From NCBI GenBank assembly GCA_030603365.1, contig JAUVXV010000003.1, positions 186,001-250,000 on the forward strand: DNA of 64,000 bases. Direction: 5' to 3'. Below the pieces are notes generated by a model. That model had not been told where the DNA came from. It worked only from the letters and a program-made list of their open reading frames with translations, and searched no databases. Within the stretch, counting starts at the first letter, position 1. Every line of letters starts with the position of its first letter. Source of the stretch: Candidatus Heimdallarchaeota archaeon (lineage in GTDB: Archaea > Asgardarchaeota > Heimdallarchaeia > Heimdallarchaeales > Heimdallarchaeaceae). A program made the translations under genes and the position numbers. This document shows positions 26,532 through 36,046 of this stretch, one piece after another.

Positions 26532-27200
26532 ATGGAAACATTTGTTATTTTCAATAAATACAAAAGAAGACCAATACCTGAAGAACTTCTGAAAGGCGAT
26601 AACAGATCAGATGAAGGAGTAATAGAGTTTTTTATCAAGAAATATACTAAAGAGGGAGATAACGTTATAGATATTTTTGCTGGACTAGGTACCACTCTCT
26701 TTATCGCTGAGGAAATGAATCGAATTCCATATGGAGTAGAACTCGAAGAAGAAAGGTTTACTTTTGTCAAGAAAAATTTGAAGCATAGTAACAATATCTT
26801 CCTGGGTGATTCCCGCAAGCTATCCGAGTATGACATTCCGCATTGTGATTTCAGTTTTTCTTCTCCTATATTCATGAATAAAACAGAAACTGTTAATCCT
26901 CTTAGTGGTTTTACAACTGATGGGGATTATGATCAATATCTGAGAGAAATTGGACTAGTATACAAGAATTTGAAAGAAGTGATGAAACCAAATTCTGTCA
27001 TTGTAATTGAAGCATCGAATCTAAAAAATAGTGGTGTTTTGACTACATTAGCTTGGGATATATGTAGTGAAGTTTCAAAAATCTTCCGCTTCGAAGGAGA
27101 AGTTATTGTAGTTTGGGATATCCCTGGAATGGAATTTCCCAATGGAGCATTTGGTTATGGATATGATCATCATTATTGTCTGATTTTTAGAAATATGTAA
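26532..27200 (+). CDS. DNA/RNA amino-methyltransferase-like protein
   Basis: The 222-residue protein has an AdoMet-binding motif D-I-F-A-G-L-G-T-T (47-55), like the D-P-F-x-G-S-G-T-T of N4/N6 amino-methyltransferases. Y-G-V-E-L (67-71) is the acidic residue holding the ribose. The catalytic position, expected as S-P-P-Y, reads S-S-P-I-F (110-114). There is no target-recognition domain or restriction enzyme nearby. The order, AdoMet motif first, differs from most enzymes with this motif style. It may methylate RNA or DNA, or may have lost that activity. Confidence 0.65.
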   Translation: METFVIFNKYKRRPIPEELLKGDNRSDEGVIEFFIKKYTKEGDNVIDIFAGLGTTLFIAEEMNRIPYGVELEEERFTFVKKNLKHSNNIFLGDSRKLSEYDIPHCDFSFSSPIFMNKTETVNPLSGFTTDGDYDQYLREIGLVYKNLKEVMKPNSVIVIEASNLKNSGVLTTLAWDICSEVSKIFRFEGEVIVVWDIPGMEFPNGAFGYGYDHHYCLIFRNM

Positions 27201-27231
27201 AAAAATATTCTAGTGACACATTTGATTATAT

Positions 27232-30200
27232 CTATGAACTTTCTTGTTTATCGACAATGTCCTCTTTAGGTATGATAATATCAAAACATGATTTTTCTGT
27301 CACTTCGCACAAAATAATTTTCCAGTTATGAGCATCTATGAGTCTTTTAACAATTGATAAACCATGAATAGATTCTTTTTCCTTTGTTGTGAAAGCAGAT
27401 TCAAAAGTCTCCTTAATGACCTCTTTATTTATCAATTTGCCATCATTTATTATTTTGACCACATTAACATCATCTTTTTCTTGCATTTTAACTTCAATCA
27501 TTCTTGGTTGTCCATGAATCACTGCGTTTTCAAAAATGTTCTTGAAAATTTGTGATAGTTTTTCTTTATCTGCTTTGACTGAGAAAAGAGATTCTGTAGA
27601 GAATTTTATTTTAGTTGGAATTGTCATCATAGCTATAGATTTCACTATTTCGCTGAGATCTACAGTATCTGATTTTTCTACTGTTTGGCCAGCATCTGCT
27701 AGTTCTATAGATCTATCTAATAGTTTCCTCATGTACTCCGTTTGTTTATTTATTTTATTGAGAAATTGTTCTGAGTCAGTTTTATCTTCTTGTACTAAAT
27801 CTACATACCCTTCTATAGAAGACAAACAATTTCTGATGTCGTGAGCCATTAAATGAGCAAAATCACTTAATTCTTTTTTCTGTTTTGTGAGAGTATCAAC
27901 AACCTTCTTTCTATCAGATATGTCAGCTACAGTAGCTAAGTAATTACGCGTTTCTGGAATATGAGTGATAGCAATTAGAATACTGTTGATGTCACCGTTT
28001 TTATCTATAAATCTAGTTTCATATTGTTCTGGAACTGAGCTAGGATCTATTATTCGCTTTTGCATAATCTCCTTCATCACGTCTAGCTCAGGTTGGGGAA
28101 CAAAATCGGACCATATTCTACCTTCTAATTCTTCTTTTTTATATCCTGATAGTTTTTCCATCATGGAATTTACTAAAATAATTTCACCACTCATATTATA
28201 AATGACATTTGCCATGCCTTTTGATTCAAATATAGTTCTATAGAGAATTTCAGATTTTCTAATTTCCTCTTCTGCTGTTTTCATATCTGTAATGTCAAAA
28301 AATGCAACAATGTAATCTTCGGAGTTCGGAATTGATGTTAAGTTTACGATAACTTCTCTAATTTGACCGTCTTTGTTGACGAATTTTGTTTCAATATAGG
28401 CAGGTAATATCTTTGGTTGTTGAGCTTTGGAACGACTAAATTTGAGTAAACCTTCTAATGCTTCTTCTGGAACAAACTGGGACCAATTTAAGCCTATTAG
28501 CTCATCTGTTTTATAACCTGTCATTTCTTCTACTTTAGAATTTACTTGTTTTATTATTCGATCTGGACCCATGATAATGTTAGCAGTTCCTGTAGCTTCG
28601 AAAATTGTCTTATAAATATTCGCTGATTGTTCAATTTCCTCTTCAGCACGTTTTATTTCAGTAATGTCAATGAATGAAATAATATAATCATCCATATGAG
28701 GTATTAAGGTTACATTTACTAATATCTCAATAATACTTCCATCTTTTCTGAGAAATTTAGTCTCGTAATGTGTAGGTGTTGAATCAGGATCTTTTTGTCT
28801 TAATTCACTATATCTGGATAATTTCTCTAATTCTGATTCTGGTATAAACCCTAACCAATTCTTATTAATGAGTTCCTCTTCTAAATATCCAGAAATTTCT
28901 ATTGCTCTAGCATTGACTTGCTTAATAATTCTTCCTGGACTTATAACAACATTTGCAGAACCTGTTGCATCAAATATCGCTCTATAGAGATTTTCTGATT
29001 TTATCAGCTCTTTTTCTGCTTTCTTTGTATCACTAATATCTATCATTGAAATTATATGTTTATCTGTGTCGGGGATTAAACCTATGTGAATTAGACAAGT
29101 ATGAATATTCCCTTCTTTATCCTTAAGATTTGCTTCATACCTTTCGGGAACACTTGTCGGATCTTCAAGTCTTCTTTTGTTTAATTCTTGGAGTCTCTCT
29201 AAGTCGGTTTCAGCTACAAAACTTGCCCAACTCATCTTTCCTTCTACTTCTTCTTTAGTGTAACCTGAAAACTTGACTAATTGATCATTCATTAATTCAA
29301 CAATAGTTTCTCTGTTAGCTATAGCAATCATCGTTCCAGAAGCTTCAAAAAGAGTTTTGTAAAGATTAGCTGCTTCCTTTATTCTTTTTCCATCCATTTT
29401 CATCTTTGTTATATCTTGAACAGCAACAATGAAATCAGGAGTACCTGGAATAGTTTTTACCGAGATAAGAGCGTTTTTCTTGTTTCCAGATTTGTCTTTA
29501 AAGCATACTTCAAATTCGTCTGGAACTAATTCTGAATTTTTGTAATGCAGTTCTTGAGACTCTGCTAATTTGTCTGCATCCTCTTCCTTTAAGAGCTCTG
29601 TCCAAGAAAATTTCCCTTCAATCTCTTCTTTTGAGTATCCTGTTAACTCTTCGAATTTTGAGTTAACCATTTTAATAATCTTTTCTTCTGAAATTATTAA
29701 ATTGGCCGTTCCAGTGTTTTCAAATATTGTTCGATAAAGATTCTCAGATTCTTTTAATTTTAATTCTGCTTTTTTCCTCTCTGTTTTATCTCTTACAATG
29801 GCCAATAACGCAACTGGATTCCCTACAAAATCATCTAATCTTGTCACATTTATATCTGCAAAAAAGACAGAGCCATCCTTTTTCTTCAGTTTATATTCTT
29901 GATTTCTTAATATACCCTCGCTTAAGACTTTCTTTGTATTATTGATTGCTTTTTCTAGATCTTCTTCTGATACAAAGTGTGAGTTATGAATACCTATCAA
30001 CTCTTCAGCAGTAGCTAGTCCATATAACTTCGCAGCATGTAAATTTGCAAAAGTAATGTTACCGTTCAAGTCTGTCATAACAATTCCATCAGGAGATGTT
30101 TCTATTAGTCTTCGATATCTAATTTCACTCCTTTCTAATTCTTCTTCTTGCTTAACTATTTCAGTAATATTTCTAAATGAACTCTGTAGATATTTCCTAT

Positions 30201-32127
30201 TCCTAATAGTGATTAGACTTGAATTTATGCTCACCACTACCCTTCTATTATTTTTAGTTAATACCATAGTTCTAACTAACTCGTTGCTTCCTTGAGCATG
30301 TCTTTCAAAAGCTTTCATAGTTGACTCTACAGATTCTTCAGGATGGAGATCTTGTGCTTTAAGTGAGAGAATTTCTTCTTTGTTTCTCTCCATAAGTTTT
30401 TCTGCTTGTTTATTACAATCAACAATCTCCTTGGTTATTAAATCCACTATAAAAACTGCATCAGGAATCCCCTCAAATAGACTCTTAAATCTGTTTTCAC
30501 TTTCTTTGAGCACTTCTTCCATTAGTTTCTCTTCAGTAATGTCATACAAACTTCCTTGGACAATGAATTCATTATCTTCTCCAACATCAATATTCTGGAC
30601 ATGTTGTCGTATCCATTTGATTTTACCGGTTTTATCCCTAATTCTGTATTCCATTATATTACTGAAACCGGGTGTGTTTTCTAGTTCTTTTGTAATTTCT
30701 TGCAAATATTTCATATCTTCTGGAACTACAACTTGATCCCAGGATAATTCTCCATCTACAAAATCTTCTTCAGTATATCCAGTAATTTCCTCTACTGCTC
30801 CATGAAAGAAGAAAGGTTTGAAACCAACTGAACCCTGAAATGCAATTCCATCAAAATTTTGTACAAAAGTCTTGTATTTGAGTTCACTTTCACGTATCGC
30901 TTTTTCAGCTTCTCTTCTTTCGGATAAATCTCTCCCTATAGCCATCAATCCAGTAGGTTTGCCATCTTCACCCTTCAATACAGAAGAGTTTAACTCTACA
31001 GGAAACGAAGTACCGTCTTTCCTTAACATAGTGTATTCGAAAGTTCCTTTGAGTGAAACAAACGATTGTTTTCTTAATCTTTCCATAACTTTTTGATGAT
31101 CTTCAGGAGCAGTATACTCCATTAAAGAACTACCAATCAGTTCTTCTGGACTATTAACTCCGTGCATTACTGCTGCTTGTTGATTAGCATAAGTAACATT
31201 GCCTTTCAAATCTGCTAGCACAATGGAATATGGTGAGGTTTCAACAAGGATTCGGTATTTTTCCTCACTTGCTTGTAAAGCTCTTTGTATTTCCTTTCGT
31301 TTAGTAATGTCTTCTCCCAAGCCAAGAATTTTAATTGTTTTGTCATCTGAATCCTTTATTGGCGTATTTCTCCAAGATATGATTTTCTTTTCTCCAGATT
31401 TTGTCATTATCTCAATTTCAGAATATGGACTTAATTTTTTCATTCCAACAATTACTTGCTGAAAACTGAACCTTATCTCGTCTCGAATATCTTCAGAATA
31501 AACTGTATCGAACCAATTTTTTCCAATAATATCTTTTTTAGAGTATCCGAGAGTAGAGGTTAGATTTTTGTTGATTAGTTCAACTTCCTCATTAGCATTA
31601 ACGATAACAAACATGATGGTTGCTTCGTTCAAATAAAGCTGTGTTAGATCTTTTTCTTCTTTAAGTTCAAGTTCTCTCCTAACTAATGCTTCCTCTGCTT
31701 TTTTATGTCTTAATACTGTTCTTATTTGATGAACTAACTCTGTATATTGACTCCTTGCATCTGATCCTTTTCTAATGTAATAATCAGCTCCAAGATTTAA
31801 TGCATCTATTACTACCTCTTCTCTCCCCCTTCCAGTAAATATGATAAACGGAATATTGAGCTCTTCTTTCTTGATTGTTTTGAGTAAATCAAGTCCATTC
31901 AAATTTTCCATTAGATAATCACAGACGATTACATCAATAGAGTTGCTTTTTATTTTTTCAATGACTTGAGAGGGATCTCTTAAAGATTCCACCTCAATCT
32001 CCCCTTCACTCATTTTCTCAATAAATTCTTTTGTTAAGTAAAGAAAATCCTCTTCGTCATCAATATGTAAAACCTTGATTTTTTCAGGAAGTAAATCATC
32101 TGCCTTTTGTGTACTCTGGTTGTTCAT
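27232..32127 (-). CDS. Giant REC-(PAS)10-histidine kinase
   Basis: The 1631-residue cytoplasmic protein opens with a receiver domain (about 15-140; D-D-E, phospho-acceptor in V-I-V-C-D-Y-L-M, T-G-R, I-R-K-G). Ten PAS domains in series follow, most ending in the D-I-T-x-x-K-x-A-E-E linker. PAS 6-10 share an I-F-E-x-x-G-x-A-N opening and look like recent tandem copies. The kinase core at the end has phospho-acceptor His in L-M-A-H-D-I-R-N, N-box N-I-F-E-N-A-V-I-H and a weak G1 box (I-N-D-G-K-L-I). It is an orphan with no output regulator next to it, and its own receiver may relay or gate the signal. Confidence 0.92.
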   Translation of the reverse strand: MNNQSTQKADDLLPEKIKVLHIDDEEDFLYLTKEFIEKMSEGEIEVESLRDPSQVIEKIKSNSIDVIVCDYLMENLNGLDLLKTIKKEELNIPFIIFTGRGREEVVIDALNLGADYYIRKGSDARSQYTELVHQIRTVLRHKKAEEALVRRELELKEEKDLTQLYLNEATIMFVIVNANEEVELINKNLTSTLGYSKKDIIGKNWFDTVYSEDIRDEIRFSFQQVIVGMKKLSPYSEIEIMTKSGEKKIISWRNTPIKDSDDKTIKILGLGEDITKRKEIQRALQASEEKYRILVETSPYSIVLADLKGNVTYANQQAAVMHGVNSPEELIGSSLMEYTAPEDHQKVMERLRKQSFVSLKGTFEYTMLRKDGTSFPVELNSSVLKGEDGKPTGLMAIGRDLSERREAEKAIRESELKYKTFVQNFDGIAFQGSVGFKPFFFHGAVEEITGYTEEDFVDGELSWDQVVVPEDMKYLQEITKELENTPGFSNIMEYRIRDKTGKIKWIRQHVQNIDVGEDNEFIVQGSLYDITEEKLMEEVLKESENRFKSLFEGIPDAVFIVDLITKEIVDCNKQAEKLMERNKEEILSLKAQDLHPEESVESTMKAFERHAQGSNELVRTMVLTKNNRRVVVSINSSLITIRNRKYLQSSFRNITEIVKQEEELERSEIRYRRLIETSPDGIVMTDLNGNITFANLHAAKLYGLATAEELIGIHNSHFVSEEDLEKAINNTKKVLSEGILRNQEYKLKKKDGSVFFADINVTRLDDFVGNPVALLAIVRDKTERKKAELKLKESENLYRTIFENTGTANLIISEEKIIKMVNSKFEELTGYSKEEIEGKFSWTELLKEEDADKLAESQELHYKNSELVPDEFEVCFKDKSGNKKNALISVKTIPGTPDFIVAVQDITKMKMDGKRIKEAANLYKTLFEASGTMIAIANRETIVELMNDQLVKFSGYTKEEVEGKMSWASFVAETDLERLQELNKRRLEDPTSVPERYEANLKDKEGNIHTCLIHIGLIPDTDKHIISMIDISDTKKAEKELIKSENLYRAIFDATGSANVVISPGRIIKQVNARAIEISGYLEEELINKNWLGFIPESELEKLSRYSELRQKDPDSTPTHYETKFLRKDGSIIEILVNVTLIPHMDDYIISFIDITEIKRAEEEIEQSANIYKTIFEATGTANIIMGPDRIIKQVNSKVEEMTGYKTDELIGLNWSQFVPEEALEGLLKFSRSKAQQPKILPAYIETKFVNKDGQIREVIVNLTSIPNSEDYIVAFFDITDMKTAEEEIRKSEILYRTIFESKGMANVIYNMSGEIILVNSMMEKLSGYKKEELEGRIWSDFVPQPELDVMKEIMQKRIIDPSSVPEQYETRFIDKNGDINSILIAITHIPETRNYLATVADISDRKKVVDTLTKQKKELSDFAHLMAHDIRNCLSSIEGYVDLVQEDKTDSEQFLNKINKQTEYMRKLLDRSIELADAGQTVEKSDTVDLSEIVKSIAMMTIPTKIKFSTESLFSVKADKEKLSQIFKNIFENAVIHGQPRMIEVKMQEKDDVNVVKIINDGKLINKEVIKETFESAFTTKEKESIHGLSIVKRLIDAHNWKIILCEVTEKSCFDIIIPKEDIVDKQESS

Positions 32128-32230
32128 CAGAATAACCTATAAGTATTATATATTGATACAACTATTAAAAGGATTTTTTGATGCAAATACAAAAATAGTG
32201 TTGTGTATACATTTTACACATAGGTAGATA

Positions 32231-32560
32231 ATGTTGAGATATAACTTTGAGGAATGTTTAGAAAAAACTATTACTATTGAGGGTGTAATATCAAATATTC
32301 CATGGCAACATCTTATAGGACTTTTTGAAGAATACCCATTTTCTGATTACTTAGACTTAGATAATAATGAACAGATTGTTATCTACTCAAAAACTCAAAT
32401 TTTACGTAGAAATGTAAGAATTAAAGCTACAGGAGAAATAATAAAACTTACAGGACGTTCAAAAAGACCAGGTAAAATAGACGACAACGAGTATTTCGAA
32501 TATCAAATGCTTGTCACTAATTGGGATTATATAAATCCAAAAGAACCAGACATTGAATGA
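32231..32560 (+). CDS. Small protein with an OB-fold-like pattern
   Basis: The 109-residue protein alternates short strands: T-I-T-I-E-G-V-I-S-N-I, E-Q-I-V-I-Y-S, V-R-I-K-A-T-G-E-I-I-K-L-T-G-R and Y-Q-M-L-V-T-N-W. This is the layout of a single OB-fold, which commonly binds nucleic acid or protein. No catalytic residues are visible. It is coupled to the HEAT-repeat gene: the TGA stop is followed at once by the GTG start (TGAGTG). The fold is inferred from pattern only. Confidence 0.5.
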   Translation: MLRYNFEECLEKTITIEGVISNIPWQHLIGLFEEYPFSDYLDLDNNEQIVIYSKTQILRRNVRIKATGEIIKLTGRSKRPGKIDDNEYFEYQMLVTNWDYINPKEPDIE

Positions 32561-33418
32561 GTGATTCCCCTGATTGAAGAAGATGATATGGAGAGTCTTT
32601 TTGAGAGTCTTATCGACGAGGACCTTCATGTGCGTATTTTTACTATTGAAACAATAGTTGATAATCAGAACAAACATCTAGCAGTACCTAAATTGATTAA
32701 GATGCTTGCTGAAGATGTTAAAGAAGTTCGTATAAGAATCGCTTGGGCTTTAGGAAAGATAGGGGATAAGAAAGCTATTGATTCATTGATTGAAGCTTTA
32801 AACGATGAGAACTGGGAAGTCAGAAGAAATTCTATAAGAGCCTTAGGAGAACTCATGGCTCTTGATGATATACCTTCAATAGTGAAAAAATTAGAAGATT
32901 TACACTGGGAAGTAAGAGCTGAAACAGTTGTTGTCTTAGAATATCTAGGGTGGGTTCCATCAAATGAAAGAGACAAAGCTCTAATTCTTATTGGAAAAGA
33001 GAGATGGGAAGAATTATTCAAACTAGATGAATTAGATGAAGACCTGTTGATTGATTTGTTGAAAGACTCAGATAGTGAAATCAAATCAAAAATTTCTTGG
33101 ATTCTAGGAGAATTACAAACTTCCCGTGCTATAGAACCGCTCTACCAACTTCTACTCAAAGATAGATTTCAAGAAGTTAAAGAAAGTGCTGCTATTGCTA
33201 TCGGGAAAATAGGTGGCGAACGAGTGTTCAATCTCCTAAAAGAGGCACTCGAAAATAATGACTGGTTTATTCGGAAATGTGCAACTAGTGCTCTTGGATA
33301 CTCGAGAGACTTAAATGCATTTGAAATCCTCAAACAATTAGTTAAGGATGATAATCGTTTTGTTAGCGAAAGTGCTAAAGAAGCTCTAGCAAGGATGGAA
33401 ACCGAAGAACGACTCTAA
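32561..33418 (+). CDS. HEAT-repeat (PBS lyase-type) protein
   Basis: The 285-residue protein is built of about eight helical repeats of about 31 residues. Examples are V-R-I-R-I-A-W-A-L-G-K-I-G-D-K-K-A-I and V-R-R-N-S-I-R-A-L-G-E-L, the classic PBS-lyase HEAT form. It is a protein-binding scaffold with no enzyme motif. Translation likely starts at the GTG directly after the stop of the OB-like gene; an ATG at 32588 is an alternative. Coupled translation suggests that the two products act together. Confidence 0.82.
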   Translation: MIPLIEEDDMESLFESLIDEDLHVRIFTIETIVDNQNKHLAVPKLIKMLAEDVKEVRIRIAWALGKIGDKKAIDSLIEALNDENWEVRRNSIRALGELMALDDIPSIVKKLEDLHWEVRAETVVVLEYLGWVPSNERDKALILIGKERWEELFKLDELDEDLLIDLLKDSDSEIKSKISWILGELQTSRAIEPLYQLLLKDRFQEVKESAAIAIGKIGGERVFNLLKEALENNDWFIRKCATSALGYSRDLNAFEILKQLVKDDNRFVSESAKEALARMETEERL

Positions 33419-33504
33419 TCTTTAGAGATATATTTAAAATTGCATAGATTATCACTATTTTAGTTAGAAAAGAAATAAACTTAGTCCCCTTGGAGGAATA
33501 GTAT

Positions 33505-34788
33505 ATGGATGACCTTAGAAAGAAACTAGCTATATCGCAAGAAAATTTGGAATCTGTTCAAAAATTCTTTCTTGACGAAAATAATCCGTTTATCAACGAC
33601 TTAATTCAAGTAATTGATAAATATGGTGGAGTACAAGAAATCAATAAGAAATTTGAAGAATCTAGAAAACTTGAAAGCTTGTACAAGAAGCTTGAATCTG
33701 TTAAACCTGAATATATTGATGATCTCGAATGGCTCATTAAGCAAAGAGATAATGAAGCTTTCATTAGTGCAAGCGAATATAAGAGAAAGATACTTGGTAA
33801 CGCATTTGATAGTACGACTTTTGATGAATCCTATGCAGTTACTCTTGAGTTATCTGCATGTCAGTATTTCCCCTTTCTAATAAAAGGCGCACAAAAAACA
33901 ATTGAAAATAAAAATTTAATGCCTGGAAGAATAATACGTGTTAGGGCAATGAAAGAACAGGAAAATGATGGTGATTTAGCAGCAATGACTGCAGCTGTAG
34001 ATATAATTGGTGCTTCTAGAGTTGAAACCTTAGATACAAAAGGTACATTACCTGGTCCTGATGGAATGCCTGTAAATATACATCTTGGAGGTCCAGCAAC
34101 AATAACAGGATACTTTGGAGGAGTTGGACAACCTAATGAATTTGCTTTAAAGTGGGTAGATGAATTTCTATATTATTATACTAATTACGGAGTAAGAAGT
34201 GTTTTGAATATAAATCCAGGTACAGTCATTTTGGGATACATGCTTTATAAAATGGGTATTAATAACGAATTCAAAATTTCTGTTTATATGGGAAATGATA
34301 ATCCTTATTCCGTGCTTTGGACTTTGATGACCGCCAAGCTGTTTTCTAGAGCGGATGGAACAAGTCCGCTAATAGGATTTAATCTATCAAATGCAGTTAA
34401 TAACTGGACAATTGAGATGAGTTCGCACATACGAAATAACTTTGGTTTTGAGGACGTTGTTAGACTTGAACATCATATTATAGAAACATGGAAATCAATT
34501 GTTAGACAACCTTATGATAGAACACAGGAACTTCTAGAAATCGCTAAGAAAGTGAAAAATATCAGTGCAAAACATGAAGGCGGTCCTGTAGATATTGATC
34601 CTACAAGAGAACATCCTTCTGACATTCTTGACTATTTCAAATCAAAAGAACAGATCACAGAAGAAGGTTTATGGGATCATCTCTTACAAAATCATTATGA
34701 CAGACAAACTTCAATCAACAATACTGCCAAAGCTCTAACAGAAAAAGGAATAGATTTCATAGCTGCAAGAGAATTACATTATAAATGA
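33505..34788 (+). CDS. Unrecognised conserved-looking enzyme-like protein
   Basis: I do not recognise this 427-residue protein. The first 110 residues are helical and charged. The middle (about 130-330) alternates strands and helices with glycine-rich turns: I-I-R-V-R-A-M-K, S-R-V-E-T-L-D-T-K-G, H-L-G-G-P-A-T-I-T-G-Y-F-G-G-V-G and I-S-V-Y-M-G-N-D-N-P-Y. This looks like a barrel-type enzyme. A late H-E-G-G-P-V-D-I-D-P may be part of a site. A GGAGG ribosome-binding site (33490-33494) precedes the ATG. An aminotransferase gene follows 10 nt later, which suggests a shared amino-acid-related pathway. Confidence 0.6.
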   Translation: MDDLRKKLAISQENLESVQKFFLDENNPFINDLIQVIDKYGGVQEINKKFEESRKLESLYKKLESVKPEYIDDLEWLIKQRDNEAFISASEYKRKILGNAFDSTTFDESYAVTLELSACQYFPFLIKGAQKTIENKNLMPGRIIRVRAMKEQENDGDLAAMTAAVDIIGASRVETLDTKGTLPGPDGMPVNIHLGGPATITGYFGGVGQPNEFALKWVDEFLYYYTNYGVRSVLNINPGTVILGYMLYKMGINNEFKISVYMGNDNPYSVLWTLMTAKLFSRADGTSPLIGFNLSNAVNNWTIEMSSHIRNNFGFEDVVRLEHHIIETWKSIVRQPYDRTQELLEIAKKVKNISAKHEGGPVDIDPTREHPSDILDYFKSKEQITEEGLWDHLLQNHYDRQTSINNTAKALTEKGIDFIAARELHYK

Positions 34789-34798
34789 TAGTAACTAG

Positions 34799-35968
34799 AT
34801 GAGAAACATGAAAAAATTGGCAAACGGTATGTACCGAATTCTAGGTGAAGGAGCATTTGAATACCTAGCAAAAGCTCAATCCTTAGAAAGGGAGGGAAAG
34901 AAAGTTTTGCATTTTGAGATTGGGCAACCTGATTTTCCTACCCCTCAGCACATTAAAGAATCAGCTTACGAAGCTATAGAAAGTAACTTCACTGGTTATG
35001 TTTCGGCTACAGGAATCTTAGAATTAAAACAAGCTGTTCAAGATGAAATTGAGTTATCACGTGGTTTTCGACCATCCATTGAACAAATTCTCATTTTACC
35101 AGGTGCAAAACCTGGAATATTCTTTACAATGTTAAGTCTCGTAAACCAAGGAGAAGAAATAATCTATCCTGATCCAGGTTTTCCTACTTATGGTTCTGTT
35201 GTGAAATACATAGGTGCTGGAGATGTTCCAATAACACTCAAAGAAGAGAATGAATTTCGATTAAATCCGTCTGATATTGAAGAAAAGATTACACCCAAAA
35301 CTAAGCTGATTATACTTAACAGTCCTCAAAATCCGACAGGATCAGTTATGACAAAAGAAGAGATTGAAAAAATTGCAGAGATAGCAGAAGAAAATGATAT
35401 CTTTGTTTTCTCTGATGAAATTTATTCAAAAATGCTCTATGAATCAACTTTTCATACACCTTCTGTAAGAGATGAAGCAAAAGACAGAACTGTTATTCTA
35501 GATGGATTTTCAAAATCTTATAGTATGACAGGATGGAGACTTGGCTATGTTGTTGGACCAGAAGAAATAATAGAAAAAATGGGGACGTTGATGATCAACT
35601 CTCTATCATGCACCACTTCATTTGTTCAGAAAGCAGGCATTACTGCTCTTAAAGGGACACAAGAACCTTTACGAGAAATGATGAAAGCTTTTCTTGAAAG
35701 AAGAAATGCTATTGTAAAAGGATTAAATGAGATACCTAATTTCACATGTCTTTCACCTCAAGGTGCATTTTATGCATTTCCAAATATAACAAATACAGGT
35801 ATGAATTCTCGAGAAATAGCTGATCACATTTTATATAAAGCAGGGGTTTGCTGCTTACCAGGTTCTGCTTTTGGTCCTGGTGGAGAAGGTTATCTGAGAT
35901 TTTCATATGCTACATCGATTGCTAACATAAGCCAAGCTGTTGCTCAGATCAAAGAATCTTTTGGATAA
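34799..35968 (+). CDS. PLP-dependent aminotransferase, class I/II
   Basis: The 389-residue protein has all fold-type I landmarks: G-Q-P-D-F-P-T-P near the N-terminus, N-S-P-Q-N-P-T-G (174-181), D-E-I-Y (206-209), the PLP-binding Lys239 in G-F-S-K-S-Y-S-M-T-G-W-R, and the C-terminal substrate Arg in Y-L-R-F-S-Y. It would transfer amino groups between an amino acid and a 2-oxo acid, probably aspartate, alanine or an aromatic one. It lies 10 nt after the unrecognised 427-residue gene, so they form an operon. T-tracts follow the stop codon. Confidence 0.92.
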   Translation: MRNMKKLANGMYRILGEGAFEYLAKAQSLEREGKKVLHFEIGQPDFPTPQHIKESAYEAIESNFTGYVSATGILELKQAVQDEIELSRGFRPSIEQILILPGAKPGIFFTMLSLVNQGEEIIYPDPGFPTYGSVVKYIGAGDVPITLKEENEFRLNPSDIEEKITPKTKLIILNSPQNPTGSVMTKEEIEKIAEIAEENDIFVFSDEIYSKMLYESTFHTPSVRDEAKDRTVILDGFSKSYSMTGWRLGYVVGPEEIIEKMGTLMINSLSCTTSFVQKAGITALKGTQEPLREMMKAFLERRNAIVKGLNEIPNFTCLSPQGAFYAFPNITNTGMNSREIADHILYKAGVCCLPGSAFGPGGEGYLRFSYATSIANISQAVAQIKESFG

Positions 35969-36046
35969 TGTTAACCTTTTTCTTGATTTTTTTACTTAAA
36001 TTCAACAGTTATACTTTTATTCTGTTATTCTTCTGAAAATAAAACC

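Noticed and set aside
26532..27200. A restriction-modification system.
   Set aside because: There is only a lone methyltransferase-like gene with an altered active site and no endonuclease gene.
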